Shown: piece by piece, positions 8,982 through 18,322 of the stretch
Numbering within the stretch: position 1 is the stretch's first letter
Layout: each line of letters opens with the position of its first letter
DNA from: Streptomyces smyrnaeus
GTDB lineage: Bacteria > Actinomycetota > Actinomycetes > Streptomycetales > Streptomycetaceae
DNA: 64,000 bases
Assembly: GCF_017676345.1 (NCBI RefSeq)
Contig: NZ_JAFFZM010000028.1
Coordinates: 17,322 to 81,321, forward strand
Direction of reading: 5' to 3'
Notes under the pieces: generated by a model
Databases searched by the model: none
Told to the model about the DNA's origin: nothing
The model's input: the letters and a program-made list of their open reading frames with translations, nothing else
Program-made: the position numbers and the translations under genes

Positions 8982-9833
8982 CTACGCGCGGGCCAATTGC
9001 CGGGACTGGGCCACCAGCCGGTCCGCGCTGTCCCACACCTCGGCGTCCTCCTCCAGGTAGCCGCCCGCCAGGTTGCGCGTGGTGATGGCCACCCGGAGCG
9101 GGCCGGGCGCGGGGCGGGCCCGCACATGGACGGTGAGTTCCACGGTGGGCACCCAGCCGGTGAGCCCCAGGTCGAAGCCGGTGGGCGGCAGCGCGTCCAC
9201 CGCCATCAGCAGCGAGAGCGGGTCCGGGGCGCGGCCGTCGGCGAGTTCGAGCCAGGCCCGGATCTCTCCGCGCATGCTGGGCGCTCCCAGCGCCCAGCCG
9301 CAGGTGTCCGGGTCGAGCCGCAGATCCAGCCGCCGTCCCATCTCGGGGACGGCCGCGTCGCCGTCCGGGTGGTCGGTGGCGCGGAAGCACTGCTCACGGG
9401 GCGGCATGGCAGGCGGCTTGGCGCTGGTGCGTACGTCGTCCCGGAGCGCGCCGAGGTCGCCGTAGGTGGCCAGGACGCGGATGCGCTCGATCTCCCGGCC
9501 TCGGTCGTCGGTCTGGAAGAGTCCGGCCGAGGCGGTGGAGACGGTTCGGCCGCTGCGGGCCATCGAGGTACGGATGGTGGCCGGGCCCGCGACGGTGGCG
9601 GTCAGATAGTGGGCCGTGATGGTGAAGGGGTCCGGGTGCGGGAGCGCCTGGCGCAGCGCGCGGCCCAGCACGGCCAGCAGATATCCGCCGTTGAGGGCCT
9701 TGCCTATTGCCCAGCCCGGGGAGAGGAGCGCCTCGTGGACGCCGGACTCACGGGTGCGGACCGCGGTGTCGCGGTCGAACTCGCTGCTGCCGGTGCGGGC
9801 CGGCTCGGTGATCTGGGAAGGTGCGTCGGACAT
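8982..9833 (-). CDS. Acyl-CoA thioesterase-like double-hotdog protein
   Basis: About 283 residues with the organisation of TesB-like thioesterases: N-terminal hotdog (about 15-130) with GWAIGKALNGGYLLAVLGRA and an FTITAHYLTATVAGPATIRT strand-helix pattern, and a C-terminal hotdog (about 155-283) with MAVDALPPT and VELTVHVRARP. Such proteins hydrolyse acyl-CoAs; chain length and role here are unknown. GTG 9840-9842 is an alternative start three codons upstream, and no clear ribosome binding site decides it. It is monocistronic, with Dps downstream and the TRIC channel gene upstream on the same strand. Confidence 0.8.
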   Translation of the reverse strand: MSDAPSQITEPARTGSSEFDRDTAVRTRESGVHEALLSPGWAIGKALNGGYLLAVLGRALRQALPHPDPFTITAHYLTATVAGPATIRTSMARSGRTVSTASAGLFQTDDRGREIERIRVLATYGDLGALRDDVRTSAKPPAMPPREQCFRATDHPDGDAAVPEMGRRLDLRLDPDTCGWALGAPSMRGEIRAWLELADGRAPDPLSLLMAVDALPPTGFDLGLTGWVPTVELTVHVRARPAPGPLRVAITTRNLAGGYLEEDAEVWDSADRLVAQSRQLARA

Positions 9834-9857
9834 GTGTGGCACCGTACACCGGCTTTG

Positions 9858-10550
9858 TTACCCGTGGGTAGGTGCGTTGTCGGTGCCGCCGGCCGCCTCC
9901 GTGTCCGCCGTCGCGCTGCTGCGCTTCCACGCGCGAGGGGCCCGCCAGTTGTAGCGCAGGGCCAGCAGCCGCAGGACGAACGCCAGCAGCGCCGCACCCA
10001 CCGCCGTCTCCGGGCGCACCGCGTCGAGGTGGATCAGCAGCGCCACGGCACTGGAGCCGACGATCGCCGGCACCGCGTAGATCTCCCGGTCCCAGCGCAG
10101 CAGCGAGGGCACCTCGTTGGCCAGAACGTCGCGCAGTACCCCGCCCCCGGCGGCCGTGGCCAGTCCCATCACGACCGAGGACGTCAGGCTCAGCCCGAAC
10201 TCGTGGGCCTTGAGCGTGCCCGTCACACAGAACAGTCCCAGCCCGGCCGCGTCGAAGACGCTCACCGCCTTGTTGATCCGCTCCACCTCCGGGTGGAGGA
10301 AGAAGACCAGGACGGTGGCGACGAGCGGGGTGAGGAAGTAGCCGAGGTCGGTGAAGGCGGCCGGGGGCACGGCACCGATGACGACATCGCGGAACAGGCC
10401 GCCGCCGAGGCCGGTGACCTCCGCGAGGACGGCGATGCCGAAGACGTCGAAATTGCGGCGGACGGCCAGCAGGGCGCCGGAGACGGCGAAGACGAAGATG
10501 CCGGCGATGTCCAGCCAGTGTTGGAGCGGAGGACTGAAGAGGGTTTCCAC
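9858..10550 (-). CDS. TRIC-type cation channel family protein (UPF0126)
   Basis: 230-residue integral membrane protein with two repeated three-helix units. Each carries the family signature: GLGGGLFRDV near residue 48 and AAGGGVLRDVLAN near 135. Seven hydrophobic segments can be traced (for example IAGIFVFAVSGALLAV, FLTPLVATVLVFFL, AVPAIVGSSAVALLI). The family was first annotated as UPF0126/YadS and later shown to include prokaryotic trimeric intracellular cation channels. The C-terminus is a hydrophilic tail of about 30 residues. It is followed 15 bases on by the thioesterase gene region on the same strand. Confidence 0.9.
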   Translation of the reverse strand: METLFSPPLQHWLDIAGIFVFAVSGALLAVRRNFDVFGIAVLAEVTGLGGGLFRDVVIGAVPPAAFTDLGYFLTPLVATVLVFFLHPEVERINKAVSVFDAAGLGLFCVTGTLKAHEFGLSLTSSVVMGLATAAGGGVLRDVLANEVPSLLRWDREIYAVPAIVGSSAVALLIHLDAVRPETAVGAALLAFVLRLLALRYNWRAPRAWKRSSATADTEAAGGTDNAPTHG

Positions 10551-10625
10551 CGCACCTTTGTATCCGGGGCGGGGGACGGGGCCGCAGGGGGCGCATCGGC
10601 CGGGCGGCGACAGGTCCGGAAGCTC

Positions 10626-10658
10626 TCCCGAGGGGCCGGGCGGGCCGGCCCCTCGGGA
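10626..10658 (-). terminator. Terminator of the oligopeptide transporter operon
   Basis: A perfect 14-bp stem TCCCGAGGGGCCGG (10626-10639) and its complement (10645-10658) with a 5-base loop, seven bases beyond the stop codon of the last opp gene. Confidence 0.85.
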
Positions 10659-10664
10659 AGGGGT

Positions 10665-11831
10665 TCAGCTCTTGCTGACGTCGCTCTCCCGAAGCAGCTT
10701 GGTGTCGCCGGGCTCCTGGTCCGGGGCGTTCTCCGGATGGTGGCAGGCGACGTTGTGGCCCGCCGCCAGCGGGACCAGCGGGGGCTCCTTGGTGCGGCAG
10801 ACCTCCGTGGCCTTCCAGCAGCGGGTGTGGAAGCGGCACCCGGACGGCGGGTTCATGGGCGAGGGCACATCGCCCTGCAGCAGGATCCGCTCCCGGCTGT
10901 CGGCCGCCTTGCGGCGGGGGTCCGGCACCGGGACCGCCGACAGCAGCGCCCGCGTGTACGGGTGCATGGGCGTGTCGTACAGCGACTTGCGGTCGGTCAG
11001 CTCCACGATCTTGCCCAGGTACATCACCGCGATCCGGTCCGAGACATGGCGGATGACCGACAGGTCGTGGGCGATGATCACATAGGTGAGGCCGAGCTCT
11101 TCCTGCAGATCGTCCAGGAGGTTGACGACCTGCGCCTGGATGGAGACGTCCAGCGCGGAGACCGGCTCGTCGGCCACCACCAGCTTCGGGCTTAGGGCCA
11201 GCGCGCGGGCGATGCCGATGCGCTGGCGCTGGCCGCCGGAGAACTCGTGCGGGTAGCGGTTGTAGTGCTCGGGGCTGAGCCCGACCACCTCCAGCAGCCG
11301 CTGGACCTCCTTCTTGACACCGCCCTCGGGCTGCACCCCCTGGAGCTTGAACGGCGCGCTGACGATGGCGCCGACCGTGTGCCGGGGGTTCAGCGAGGAG
11401 TACGGGTCCTGGAAGATCATCTGGACGTCGCGCCGCAGCGGACGCATCCCGCTGACACCCAGGTGGGTGATGTCCTTGCCCTCGAACTCGATGGCACCGG
11501 CGGTCGGTTCCAGGAGCCGGGTGATCAGGCGGCCCATCGTCGACTTGCCGCAGCCCGACTCGCCCACGACACCGAGGGTCTCGCCGGCGCGGACCTCGAA
11601 GTCGATGCCGTCGACCGCCAGCACAGCGCCCACCTGCCGCTTGAAGAGGCCCTTGGTGACGGGGAAGTGCTTCTTGAGGCCGCTGACCTTCAGCAGCGGC
11701 TCGCCCTCGCGCGGCTCTTCCTTCGTGCCCAGGCCGCCGCCCGGCGCGGTCGTGGAGCCGGCCGTCTGCTCGGAGCCCGGGGACTTCTCGGGTTTCGTCA
11801 TCGGCTCGTCGTCCTCACTCACGGCGCTCAC
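10665..11831 (-). CDS. Oligopeptide/dipeptide ABC transporter ATP-binding protein (OppF type)
   Basis: 388 residues. Walker A GESGCGKSTMGRL, Q-loop, ABC signature FSGGQRQRIGIARAL, Walker B LVVADEPVSALDVS and H-loop IIAHDLSVIRH are all intact. The C-terminal oligopeptide-transporter extension has SGCRFHTRCWKA, a cysteine motif (here C-R-F-H-T-R-C). Opp-type importers of this sort can hold an Fe-S site there. The start is GTG 11829-11831, overlapping the TGA of the preceding oppD-like gene (GTGA), so the two are translationally coupled. A MTKPEK start ten codons further in is an alternative. It is the last gene of the five-gene operon. Confidence 0.94.
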   Translation of the reverse strand: MSAVSEDDEPMTKPEKSPGSEQTAGSTTAPGGGLGTKEEPREGEPLLKVSGLKKHFPVTKGLFKRQVGAVLAVDGIDFEVRAGETLGVVGESGCGKSTMGRLITRLLEPTAGAIEFEGKDITHLGVSGMRPLRRDVQMIFQDPYSSLNPRHTVGAIVSAPFKLQGVQPEGGVKKEVQRLLEVVGLSPEHYNRYPHEFSGGQRQRIGIARALALSPKLVVADEPVSALDVSIQAQVVNLLDDLQEELGLTYVIIAHDLSVIRHVSDRIAVMYLGKIVELTDRKSLYDTPMHPYTRALLSAVPVPDPRRKAADSRERILLQGDVPSPMNPPSGCRFHTRCWKATEVCRTKEPPLVPLAAGHNVACHHPENAPDQEPGDTKLLRESDVSKS

Positions 11832-13057
11832 AGCTTCGGGGCAATCTCTTCGTTCCAGATCCGCTCCCTGTCCTCCTGCGCCATGTGACAGGCGGACAGG
11901 TGCCCGGGCTTGACCTCGCGCAGCTCGGGACGCGTGGTGCGGGTGATGTCGCCCTTGGGGACGTCCGCGTACGGGCAGCGCGGGTTGAAGGCGCAGCCGG
12001 AGGGGACGTTGATGAGGCTGGGCGGCGAGCCCTTGACCGGGATCAGACGGTCGGACCTGTCCCGGTCGATCCGCGGCATGGAGCCCAGCAGCCCCCAGGT
12101 GTAGGGGTGCTGCGGCTCGTAGAAGACCTGCTCGGCGGTGCCGTACTCGACGCAGCGTCCGCCGTACATCACCAGGATGTCGTCGGAGAGTTCGGCGACG
12201 ACACCCAGGTCGTGGGTGATGATGATGACGGCCGAGCCGAACTCCTTCTGCAGATCCCGGATCAGGTCGAGGATCTGCGCCTGGACGGTCACATCGAGCG
12301 CCGTGGTGGGCTCGTCCGCGATCAGCAGCTCGGGGTTGTTGACCAGCGCCATGGCGATCATCGCGCGCTGGCGCATACCGCCGGAGAACTCGTGCGGGTA
12401 GCTGTCCACCCGCTTGCCCGGCTCGGGGATGCCGACCCGGTCGAGCAGTTCGACGGCACGCTTGCGGGCCTGCTTCTTGTCGACGTCGTGGTGGACGCGG
12501 TACGCCTCCACGATCTGGTGGCCGACGGTGAAGAAGGGGTGCAGCGCCGAGAGCGGGTCCTGGAAGATCATGGAGATCTCGCGGCCGCGCAGCTTGCGCA
12601 CCGTCTCGGCGTCGGCGCTGAGCAGTTCCTGGCCGTCCAGCCAGATCTCGCCCGAGAGCCGGGGGCGCTGCCTGCCGTACTGGCCGACCGTGTGCAGGCC
12701 CATGATGCCGAGCGAGGTGACGGACTTGCCGGAGCCGGACTCACCGACGATGCCGAGGGTCTTGCCCTTCTCCAGCTTGAAGGAGAGGCCGTCGACGGAC
12801 TTGACCATGCCGTCCTGCGTGGGGAAGTGCACCCGCAGGTCGCGTACCTCCAAGAAGGCCGTGGGCGGTCGCCTGTCCAGCTCCACCTCGCCGGGCGCGG
12901 TGCCGGTGCCGGTCAGGTCCGAGGCCTTGGCCGCGGCTGCCCCGGCGCCCGCGGCAGCCGCGTCGCGGGGGGCGTCGGCCTGCTCGGGAACCTTGGCCCC
13001 CGCCGTGCCGGTGCCGGGCTCGTCGTCCTTGTGGGACTTGTGTTCGTGGTCTGTCAT
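11828..13057 (-). CDS. Oligopeptide/dipeptide ABC transporter ATP-binding protein (OppD type)
   Basis: 409 residues. A long low-complexity Ala/Gly/acid-rich N-terminal extension of about 65 residues precedes the ABC domain. Walker A GESGSGKSVTSLG, signature FSGGMRQRAMIAMAL, Walker B LLIADEPTTALDVT and H-loop IITHDLGVVAE are present, with the C-terminal GCAFNPRCPYAD cysteine motif. It pairs with the OppF-like subunit to energise uptake. It overlaps the upstream permease gene by four bases (ATGA at 13054-13057). The extension is unusual in length but not in composition for streptomycetes. Confidence 0.94.
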   Translation of the reverse strand: MTDHEHKSHKDDEPGTGTAGAKVPEQADAPRDAAAAGAGAAAAKASDLTGTGTAPGEVELDRRPPTAFLEVRDLRVHFPTQDGMVKSVDGLSFKLEKGKTLGIVGESGSGKSVTSLGIMGLHTVGQYGRQRPRLSGEIWLDGQELLSADAETVRKLRGREISMIFQDPLSALHPFFTVGHQIVEAYRVHHDVDKKQARKRAVELLDRVGIPEPGKRVDSYPHEFSGGMRQRAMIAMALVNNPELLIADEPTTALDVTVQAQILDLIRDLQKEFGSAVIIITHDLGVVAELSDDILVMYGGRCVEYGTAEQVFYEPQHPYTWGLLGSMPRIDRDRSDRLIPVKGSPPSLINVPSGCAFNPRCPYADVPKGDITRTTRPELREVKPGHLSACHMAQEDRERIWNEEIAPKL

Positions 13058-14052
13058 CCCAGCCTCACTCGTGGGTCGATCACGCCGTACAGCAGGTCCA
13101 CGATGAGATTCGCGATGACGACGGCGGTTGCGGTGATGAGGGTGACGCCCAGGATCAGCGGGAGGTCGCGGTCGGTGATCGCCTTGAGCACGGCCTGCCC
13201 GAGTCCGGGGATGCTGAAGGTGGTCTCGGTGAGGATCGCGCCGCCCATCAGGGCGCCGATGTCGATGCCGAGAAGCGTGAGGACGGGCGTCATGGTGGAG
13301 CGCATCGCGTGCTTGCCGATGACGACCGGTTCCTTGAGCCCCTTGGCACGGGCGGTCCGGATGTAGTCCTCACCCATCACCTCCAGCATGGTGGCCCGGG
13401 TGAGCCGGGCGTACATCGCGCCGAAGAGGAAGGCGAGGGTGATCCACGGCAGGATCATGCCGCTGAACCACTTGACCGGGTCGTCGCCGAACGGAGTGAA
13501 GGAGTTGCTCACCAGATCGAGCTGGTAGGCGAAGACCGCCAACGAGATCAGACCGGTGAAGTAGACGGGCAGCGAGACGCCGGCCAGGGCGCCGGTCATG
13601 GCCAGCCGGTCCCACAGGCTGCCCCGCTTCAGTGCGGAGAGCACACCGACGGTCAGGCCGATGAGCAGCCAGATCACGGCCGCGCCGAGCGCGAGGGAGA
13701 GCGTGACCGGGAGCCGGTCGGTCAGCACCGGCCAGATCTCCTGCTCGGTACGGAAGGAGTACCCGAAGCAGGGCGCCGAGCAGTGCGTGGTGTCGCCCCC
13801 GGAGGTGTAGTCCCGTCCGACGAGCAGCCCCTTGAAGAACTCGAAGAGCTGCACCAGGACCGGATCGTCCAGCTGGAGCTTCTCGCGGACGGCTTCGACG
13901 CTCTCCTTGTCGGCCTGCTTACCGACAAACATGGTGGCCGGGTCGATCCCCGTCCATTTGGGGATCAGGAAGAAGATGCAGAAGACCGCCAGGATGATGA
14001 CGACCAGCATCACTGCGACGGCGAACAGCCGCCTGATGAGGTATGTGAGCAC
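13054..14052 (-). CDS. Oligopeptide ABC transporter permease (OppB type)
   Basis: 332-residue inner-membrane permease beginning MLTYLIRRLFAVAVML, the typical OppB/DppB opening, with six expected membrane segments and an extracytoplasmic loop of about 60 residues containing two cysteines (HCSAPCFG). The EAA motif that contacts the ATPases is visible as YIRTARAKGLKEPVVIGKHA. It is separated from the upstream solute-binding protein gene by 161 bases holding a large hairpin, and coupled downstream to the ATPase genes by overlapping codons. Confidence 0.94.
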   Translation of the reverse strand: MLTYLIRRLFAVAVMLVVIILAVFCIFFLIPKWTGIDPATMFVGKQADKESVEAVREKLQLDDPVLVQLFEFFKGLLVGRDYTSGGDTTHCSAPCFGYSFRTEQEIWPVLTDRLPVTLSLALGAAVIWLLIGLTVGVLSALKRGSLWDRLAMTGALAGVSLPVYFTGLISLAVFAYQLDLVSNSFTPFGDDPVKWFSGMILPWITLAFLFGAMYARLTRATMLEVMGEDYIRTARAKGLKEPVVIGKHAMRSTMTPVLTLLGIDIGALMGGAILTETTFSIPGLGQAVLKAITDRDLPLILGVTLITATAVVIANLIVDLLYGVIDPRVRLG

Positions 14053-14071
14053 TGCTCTCCGGCCGCCCGTC

Positions 14072-14118
14072 GGCGGCCCGGGCCCACTCCCGGTCAGGGA
14101 GTGGGCTGCCGGGCCGCC
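14072..14118 (-). promoter_or_regulatory. Intercistronic hairpin after the solute-binding protein gene
   Basis: GGCGGCCCGG-GCCCACTCCC on the left pairs with GGGAGTGGG-CTG-CCGGGCCGCC on the right, giving a long stem with a small bulge and a short loop. It lies between the binding-protein gene and the downstream permease. Hairpins at this position usually raise the level of the binding-protein transcript by partial termination or by blocking 3' decay. Confidence 0.7.
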
Positions 14119-14213
14119 GTAGCGGCCTTCACCTGCCCTTCGTGCCAGCGGCGGGTGGCGCCGTCAGATGGTGATGTCGGTGGCGAACGTCGAGGTCTCA
14201 GCGACCTCGGGGG

Positions 14214-15965
14214 TCACTTGACGCCGAGGGACGCGAAGTCGTACCAGCCGCTGAAGGAGTCGGCCGAGTAGACGTTGGTGAGCCGGTCCGAGCGCCACTG
14301 GACGACCTTCAGATAGGTCAGCGGCAGGTAGTAACCGCCCGCCATGACCTCCTTGTTGACCTCGCGGTACTTCTCGGCGGCCTTGTCCGGGTCGAGCTCG
14401 GCGATGGCGTCCTCAAGACCCTTGTCGATCTTCGGGTCGTCGATCAGCGCGTAGTTGTTGTTGCCGTTGTCGCGGATCTTGGAGCTGTGCCACAGCTCGA
14501 TGCCGTAGCCCTGCCCGCTGGGGAAGTCCGGGCCCCAGCCGTAGAGGACCATGCCGTAGCCCTTGCGCTTGACCGTGGCCTGGTTACCGACGATCGAGGA
14601 ACCCTGGGCACCGTCGAACTCGTCGATCTCGACCTTGATGCCGACCTTCTTGAGCGACGCCTGCAGGGCCTCGGCGGACTTCACGTCGGCCTTGTCGGTG
14701 TTGCGCACGGCGAGCGTGGTGGAGAAGCCGTTGGGCTTACCACACTTCTTGAGCTCTTCCTTGGCCTTGGCGACGTCGGCCTTTCCGCCGTTCTTGCGGA
14801 TGCCGTACTGGTCGTCGTTGACATCGTGGCCCGGGACGGTGGGCGGCAGCATGTTGACGGCCAGCTCGCCACCGGCGGTCGGGCCGCCACGCGCCGTCTG
14901 CACCGACTTGTGGTCGGCGCCGTAGATGGCGGCCTTGCGGCAGTGGATGTTGTCGAACGGCTTCACGCTCTGCGGGAAGGCCACGTAGGAGATGAACCCG
15001 GTCTGCGGGTTGTCCACGTTGCCCTTGTGCTCCTTGAGAGCGGTCTGCCGGCCCTGGACCTCCATACCGCGCTGGTTGAGGTCGAGGTCGGCGTCACCGT
15101 TGATCAGGCGCTTGTCGCGCTCGTCGGGGTTGGTGAGCAGCGTGACCTTGATCTTGTCCGGCAGCGCCTTGCGCAGCGGGTCGCTGGTGCGCTCCCAGTG
15201 CTTGTTGCGCACCAGAAGCAGCGACTTGTTCGGGGTGTACGACTTGAACTTGTACGGACCCGAGGAGAAGGGGTGCAGCGTGTACTTGGACTTGGTGTCC
15301 TTGTCCTTGCGCACCGGCGAGTTGGTCGGCATGGCCAGCATCTGTTCGAAGTCACCGTTGGGCTTCGGCAGATGGAACTCGATGGTCTTCTTGTCCGGCG
15401 TCTTGATGCCGTCGAAGCCGCCGTCGTCCTCGTAGGGACCCTTCCACTTGCCCTTCGGGTCGAGGACGTCCTTGATGTAGGTGGGGCCGCCGGAGAGGGT
15501 CTTCTGCGCCCACTGGCGCTCGATCCCGTACTTGACGTCCTGGGAGGTGATCGGCTTGCCGTCCTCCCACTTCAGGCCGTCCTTCAGGGTGTACTTGTAG
15601 ACCTTGCCGTTCTCGGATATCTGCGCGTTGTCCGTGGCCAGGTCCGGCTTCAGGTCCAGGCTCTTCTTGCCCGGCTTGGGCGAGTAGCTGACCAGCTGAC
15701 GGCTGTAGTAGCGCGCGAAGTCGAAGACGAAGCCGTAGTACATCCGGGTGGTGTCCCAGGAGTCGGCGTCCTGGACACCGACGAACTTCAGCGTCCCGCC
15801 CTTTTTGTTCGAGGCGTTGGCGACCTTGTTGACGCCCGCGTTGTACTCGCCGCCGCCCTCACTGTCGCTGTCGCCCCCGCCGCAGGCCGTGGTGGCCAGC
15901 AGCGTGGCGGCGGCGACGGCCGAAAGCGCGGCCAATCGGCGCCTCGATGTGCGTAGGGTTGTCAC
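14214..15965 (-). CDS. Oligopeptide ABC transporter substrate-binding lipoprotein (SBP_bac_5)
   Basis: 583 residues. The start was placed at GTG 15963-15965 (VTTLRTSRRRL) because GGAGG lies nine bases upstream; the longer frame is not needed. The signal peptide has two arginines, an Ala-rich core and a lipobox-like LATTAC, after which a Gly/Ser/Asp linker begins, so it should be lipid-anchored outside the cell. Family 5 features are KYTLKDGLKWEDGKPITSQDVKYGIERQ and KYTLHPFSSGPYKFKSY. In streptomycetes related systems (BldK) import signalling peptides; whether this one imports food peptides or signals is unknown. It sits between the two permease genes. Confidence 0.93.
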   Translation of the reverse strand: MTTLRTSRRRLAALSAVAAATLLATTACGGGDSDSEGGGEYNAGVNKVANASNKKGGTLKFVGVQDADSWDTTRMYYGFVFDFARYYSRQLVSYSPKPGKKSLDLKPDLATDNAQISENGKVYKYTLKDGLKWEDGKPITSQDVKYGIERQWAQKTLSGGPTYIKDVLDPKGKWKGPYEDDGGFDGIKTPDKKTIEFHLPKPNGDFEQMLAMPTNSPVRKDKDTKSKYTLHPFSSGPYKFKSYTPNKSLLLVRNKHWERTSDPLRKALPDKIKVTLLTNPDERDKRLINGDADLDLNQRGMEVQGRQTALKEHKGNVDNPQTGFISYVAFPQSVKPFDNIHCRKAAIYGADHKSVQTARGGPTAGGELAVNMLPPTVPGHDVNDDQYGIRKNGGKADVAKAKEELKKCGKPNGFSTTLAVRNTDKADVKSAEALQASLKKVGIKVEIDEFDGAQGSSIVGNQATVKRKGYGMVLYGWGPDFPSGQGYGIELWHSSKIRDNGNNNYALIDDPKIDKGLEDAIAELDPDKAAEKYREVNKEVMAGGYYLPLTYLKVVQWRSDRLTNVYSADSFSGWYDFASLGVK

Positions 15966-16033
15966 GTCTCGCAACCTCCGTGGTAGGTCACGGCCCGCAC
16001 GGGCTGGGCGGGGCCGGGGTCTGGGATGGGGGA

Positions 16034-17032
16034 TCAACGGGTGCCCTTCGGATCCAGTGCGTCGCGTACGCCGTCACCGAAGAGGTTGAAGGCGAGCACC
16101 GTGATGAAGATGGCGACGCCGGGAATGATCATGTACATCGGGTCGGACTCGTAGAACGACACGGCGTCCGAGAGCATCGATCCCCACGAGGCGGTCGGCG
16201 GCTTGACGCCCACCCCGAGGAAGCTGAGCGCCGCCTCGGTGAGGATGTTGGTCGGGATCATCAGCGTCATGTAGACGGTGATCGGCGCGACCAGGTTGGG
16301 CAGCAGCTCCTTGCCGATGATGTAGCCGCGCCCCGCGCCCAGGCTGCGGGCCGCCTCGATGTACTCCCGCTCGCGCAGCGAGAGCACCTGGCCGCGCACG
16401 ATGCGGCCGATGTAGGGCCAGCCGAAGAAGCCGATGACCAGGATCATCACCAGCAGTCGCACGCCCGTGCCGGTCAGACCGAACAGGTCGTTCGGCATGA
16501 CGGAGATCAGGGAGATGATGAACAGCAGCTGCGGGAAGGCCAGCAGCATGTCCATCACGCGGCTGATGAGCGCGTCCAGCCAGCCGCCGAAGTATCCGGC
16601 GAGCGTGCCCAGGATGGTGCCGAAGATGACGGCGACGAAGGCCGAGAGGAAGCCGACGAGGATCGAGACACGCGCCCCGTAGACGATCCGGGTGAGGATG
16701 TCGCGGCCACTGACCGGCTCCACACCCAGCAGATGATCGGCGGACATGCCGCCCAGTGCGCCCTTGGGGGTGCTGAAGAGCGGGTCGATCAGGTCTTCGT
16801 GCCGCTCGTTCGGCGACTGACCGGTCAGCGCCGCGATCACCGGCGCGAAGATCGCGACCAGGACGAGCAGCAACACGATCGTGCCACCGATCAGCGCCAC
16901 CTTGTCACGCTTGAGCCGCTCCCAGGCGATCCGGCCGAGTGAGCGGCCCTCGATCGCCTTCTCGGCCTTGTTGAGGGCCGGCTCCACGACCGCGGTTTCC
17001 GCGGCCGTTTCCTCGTGCAGTGGTGCCGTCAT
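16034..17032 (-). CDS. Oligopeptide ABC transporter permease (OppC type)
   Basis: 332 residues. Start at ATG 17030-17032 (MTAPLHEETAAE); upstream codons in frame have no similarity. A charged cytoplasmic N-terminus is followed by KRDKVALIGGTIVLLLVLVA, then the OppC-type periplasmic loop and the binding-protein-dependent transport domain with the EAA motif REREYIEAARSLGAGRGYIIGKE. It is the first gene of the operon (permease, binding protein, permease, ATPase, ATPase). Having one permease ahead of the binding protein is an uncommon order, but I recall it in the equivalent S. coelicolor locus. Confidence 0.93.
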   Translation of the reverse strand: MTAPLHEETAAETAVVEPALNKAEKAIEGRSLGRIAWERLKRDKVALIGGTIVLLLVLVAIFAPVIAALTGQSPNERHEDLIDPLFSTPKGALGGMSADHLLGVEPVSGRDILTRIVYGARVSILVGFLSAFVAVIFGTILGTLAGYFGGWLDALISRVMDMLLAFPQLLFIISLISVMPNDLFGLTGTGVRLLVMILVIGFFGWPYIGRIVRGQVLSLREREYIEAARSLGAGRGYIIGKELLPNLVAPITVYMTLMIPTNILTEAALSFLGVGVKPPTASWGSMLSDAVSFYESDPMYMIIPGVAIFITVLAFNLFGDGVRDALDPKGTR

Positions 17033-17350
17033 CGTGTTGGGGACCCCTTCTCGACCGGCAGTTGACCAGTCCACGCACACCGCTGTAGCGGTCAAAGTTT
17101 CTGAAGACGTTCGCAAGCCGTTCCGGCGGGAGGCCGGACTGCGGCCTCCTGGTGGCTTATGGCTCGGGAGTCTTCATCGCGCTCACGATCAGTCGCCAGA
17201 CCTCCCGGGGAAAGGATGCGCAACTGTGATGTGACGCGTCATGTTCCGTTATGCGGACGGATGTTGACGTTGAGCGGTGTGAGACCCGCAGTTTTGTCCT
17301 GATCTGGACCGTCTGCGGCGTCGAAAAAATGACCGGATTCCGGCCCCGGA
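17033..17350 (-). promoter_or_regulatory. Promoter region of the opp operon and 3' region of sseB
   Basis: 318 bases without a gene. It holds an inverted repeat GGAGGCCG (17129-17136) / CGGCCTCC (17142-17149) about 100 bases before the opp start, which could be a terminator for the upstream sseB pair or part of the opp leader. The stretch 17220-17330 is notably AT-richer (ending CGAAAAAATGACC), consistent with promoter DNA. I cannot assign boxes with confidence. Confidence 0.5.
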
Positions 17351-18199
17351 TCAGAAGGGGCGGGGGTAGCCGTAACCGAAGCCCGGAGCCGGCGCCCGGG
17401 ACGCGTCGTAACCGGCCGGAGCGTGCGCGTCCCGGTCGAAGAAGGGCCGGGACTGGCTGCGCATCCACATCGCCACGGGGTCGTAGTCGTCCGCCATGGC
17501 GACGCTGGAGACGGGCAGCCCGTCCGGCACCGCGGCCACCGACTGGGCCATCATCTGCCGCGCGGCCTCGACCGACGCCGGACCGTTGTCGTACAGGTCC
17601 AGCCCCACGGTGAGATACGGGACGCCCAGCGCGGGCCGCACCCAGGCGCGGCGCAGCGAACGGACGACGGGCGTCCGGTGCGCGTTCTGCGTCAGCAGCG
17701 CATAGAACTGCGGGATCTGAAGGGTCGGCTCACTGATCCGCAGGGGCCCGGCGGGGAGTTGGTCGAGGCCCACCGCGATCCGCCGCAGGTCCAGCCACGG
17801 GATGCCGACGCCACCGCCCGGAGCGTGCGGATTCAGCCAGATTCCCCAACGATCGGGGAAGAGCGCCGCGGCGATGTCGCGACCGCCGACGACCTCGTGC
17901 GCACGGTTCCAACCGGAGGCCGCCAGCTCCTGGGCCGAGGTCACACAGGGCGCGTAGCCGTACCCGGCCACCTCCATGTTGCCGTACTGCGCGTCGGGGG
18001 AGCCGGCCTGGCCGTTCCACAGCAGCATCCACACCTGGCTGCCCGCCAGCGCCTGGAGCAGGGCCTCATAGTTCTCGTAGGTGCCGTACGCGCCGGGCGA
18101 CACCCGCCGCAGGAGCTGTTCGACGCTTCCACCCGCGCTCACCTGGGCCGCCCTTCCACCACTGCCGCCGTTCCTGCCCGACTCGTCGCCCCACACCAC
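17351..18199 (-). CDS. SseB family protein (copy 1)
   Basis: 282 residues with the SseB N-terminal domain layout, named after E. coli enhanced serine sensitivity protein. The biochemical role is not established. Recognisable segments: GTYENYEALLQALAGSQVWMLLWNG, IAAALFPDRWGIWLNPHAPGGGVGIPW, and a C-terminal SseB_C-like part VPYLTVGLDLYDNGPASVEAARQ. The tail is Gly/Tyr/Pro-rich. It lies 123 bases downstream of a second SseB gene on the same strand, and both precede the opp operon. Confidence 0.85.
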   Translation of the reverse strand: MVWGDESGRNGGSGGRAAQVSAGGSVEQLLRRVSPGAYGTYENYEALLQALAGSQVWMLLWNGQAGSPDAQYGNMEVAGYGYAPCVTSAQELAASGWNRAHEVVGGRDIAAALFPDRWGIWLNPHAPGGGVGIPWLDLRRIAVGLDQLPAGPLRISEPTLQIPQFYALLTQNAHRTPVVRSLRRAWVRPALGVPYLTVGLDLYDNGPASVEAARQMMAQSVAAVPDGLPVSSVAMADDYDPVAMWMRSQSRPFFDRDAHAPAGYDASRAPAPGFGYGYPRPF

Positions 18200-18322
18200 T
18201 ATCCAACCAGCTTAAGAGGGGGCCGGGACATCGGTACTCGTACTCGGTTCGGGTCCGCTCCCGGGACCGGATCGGCCCCGCGCGCCGCCGGGTACCGACT
18301 CCGCGCCGGCCCCTGGCCGTGC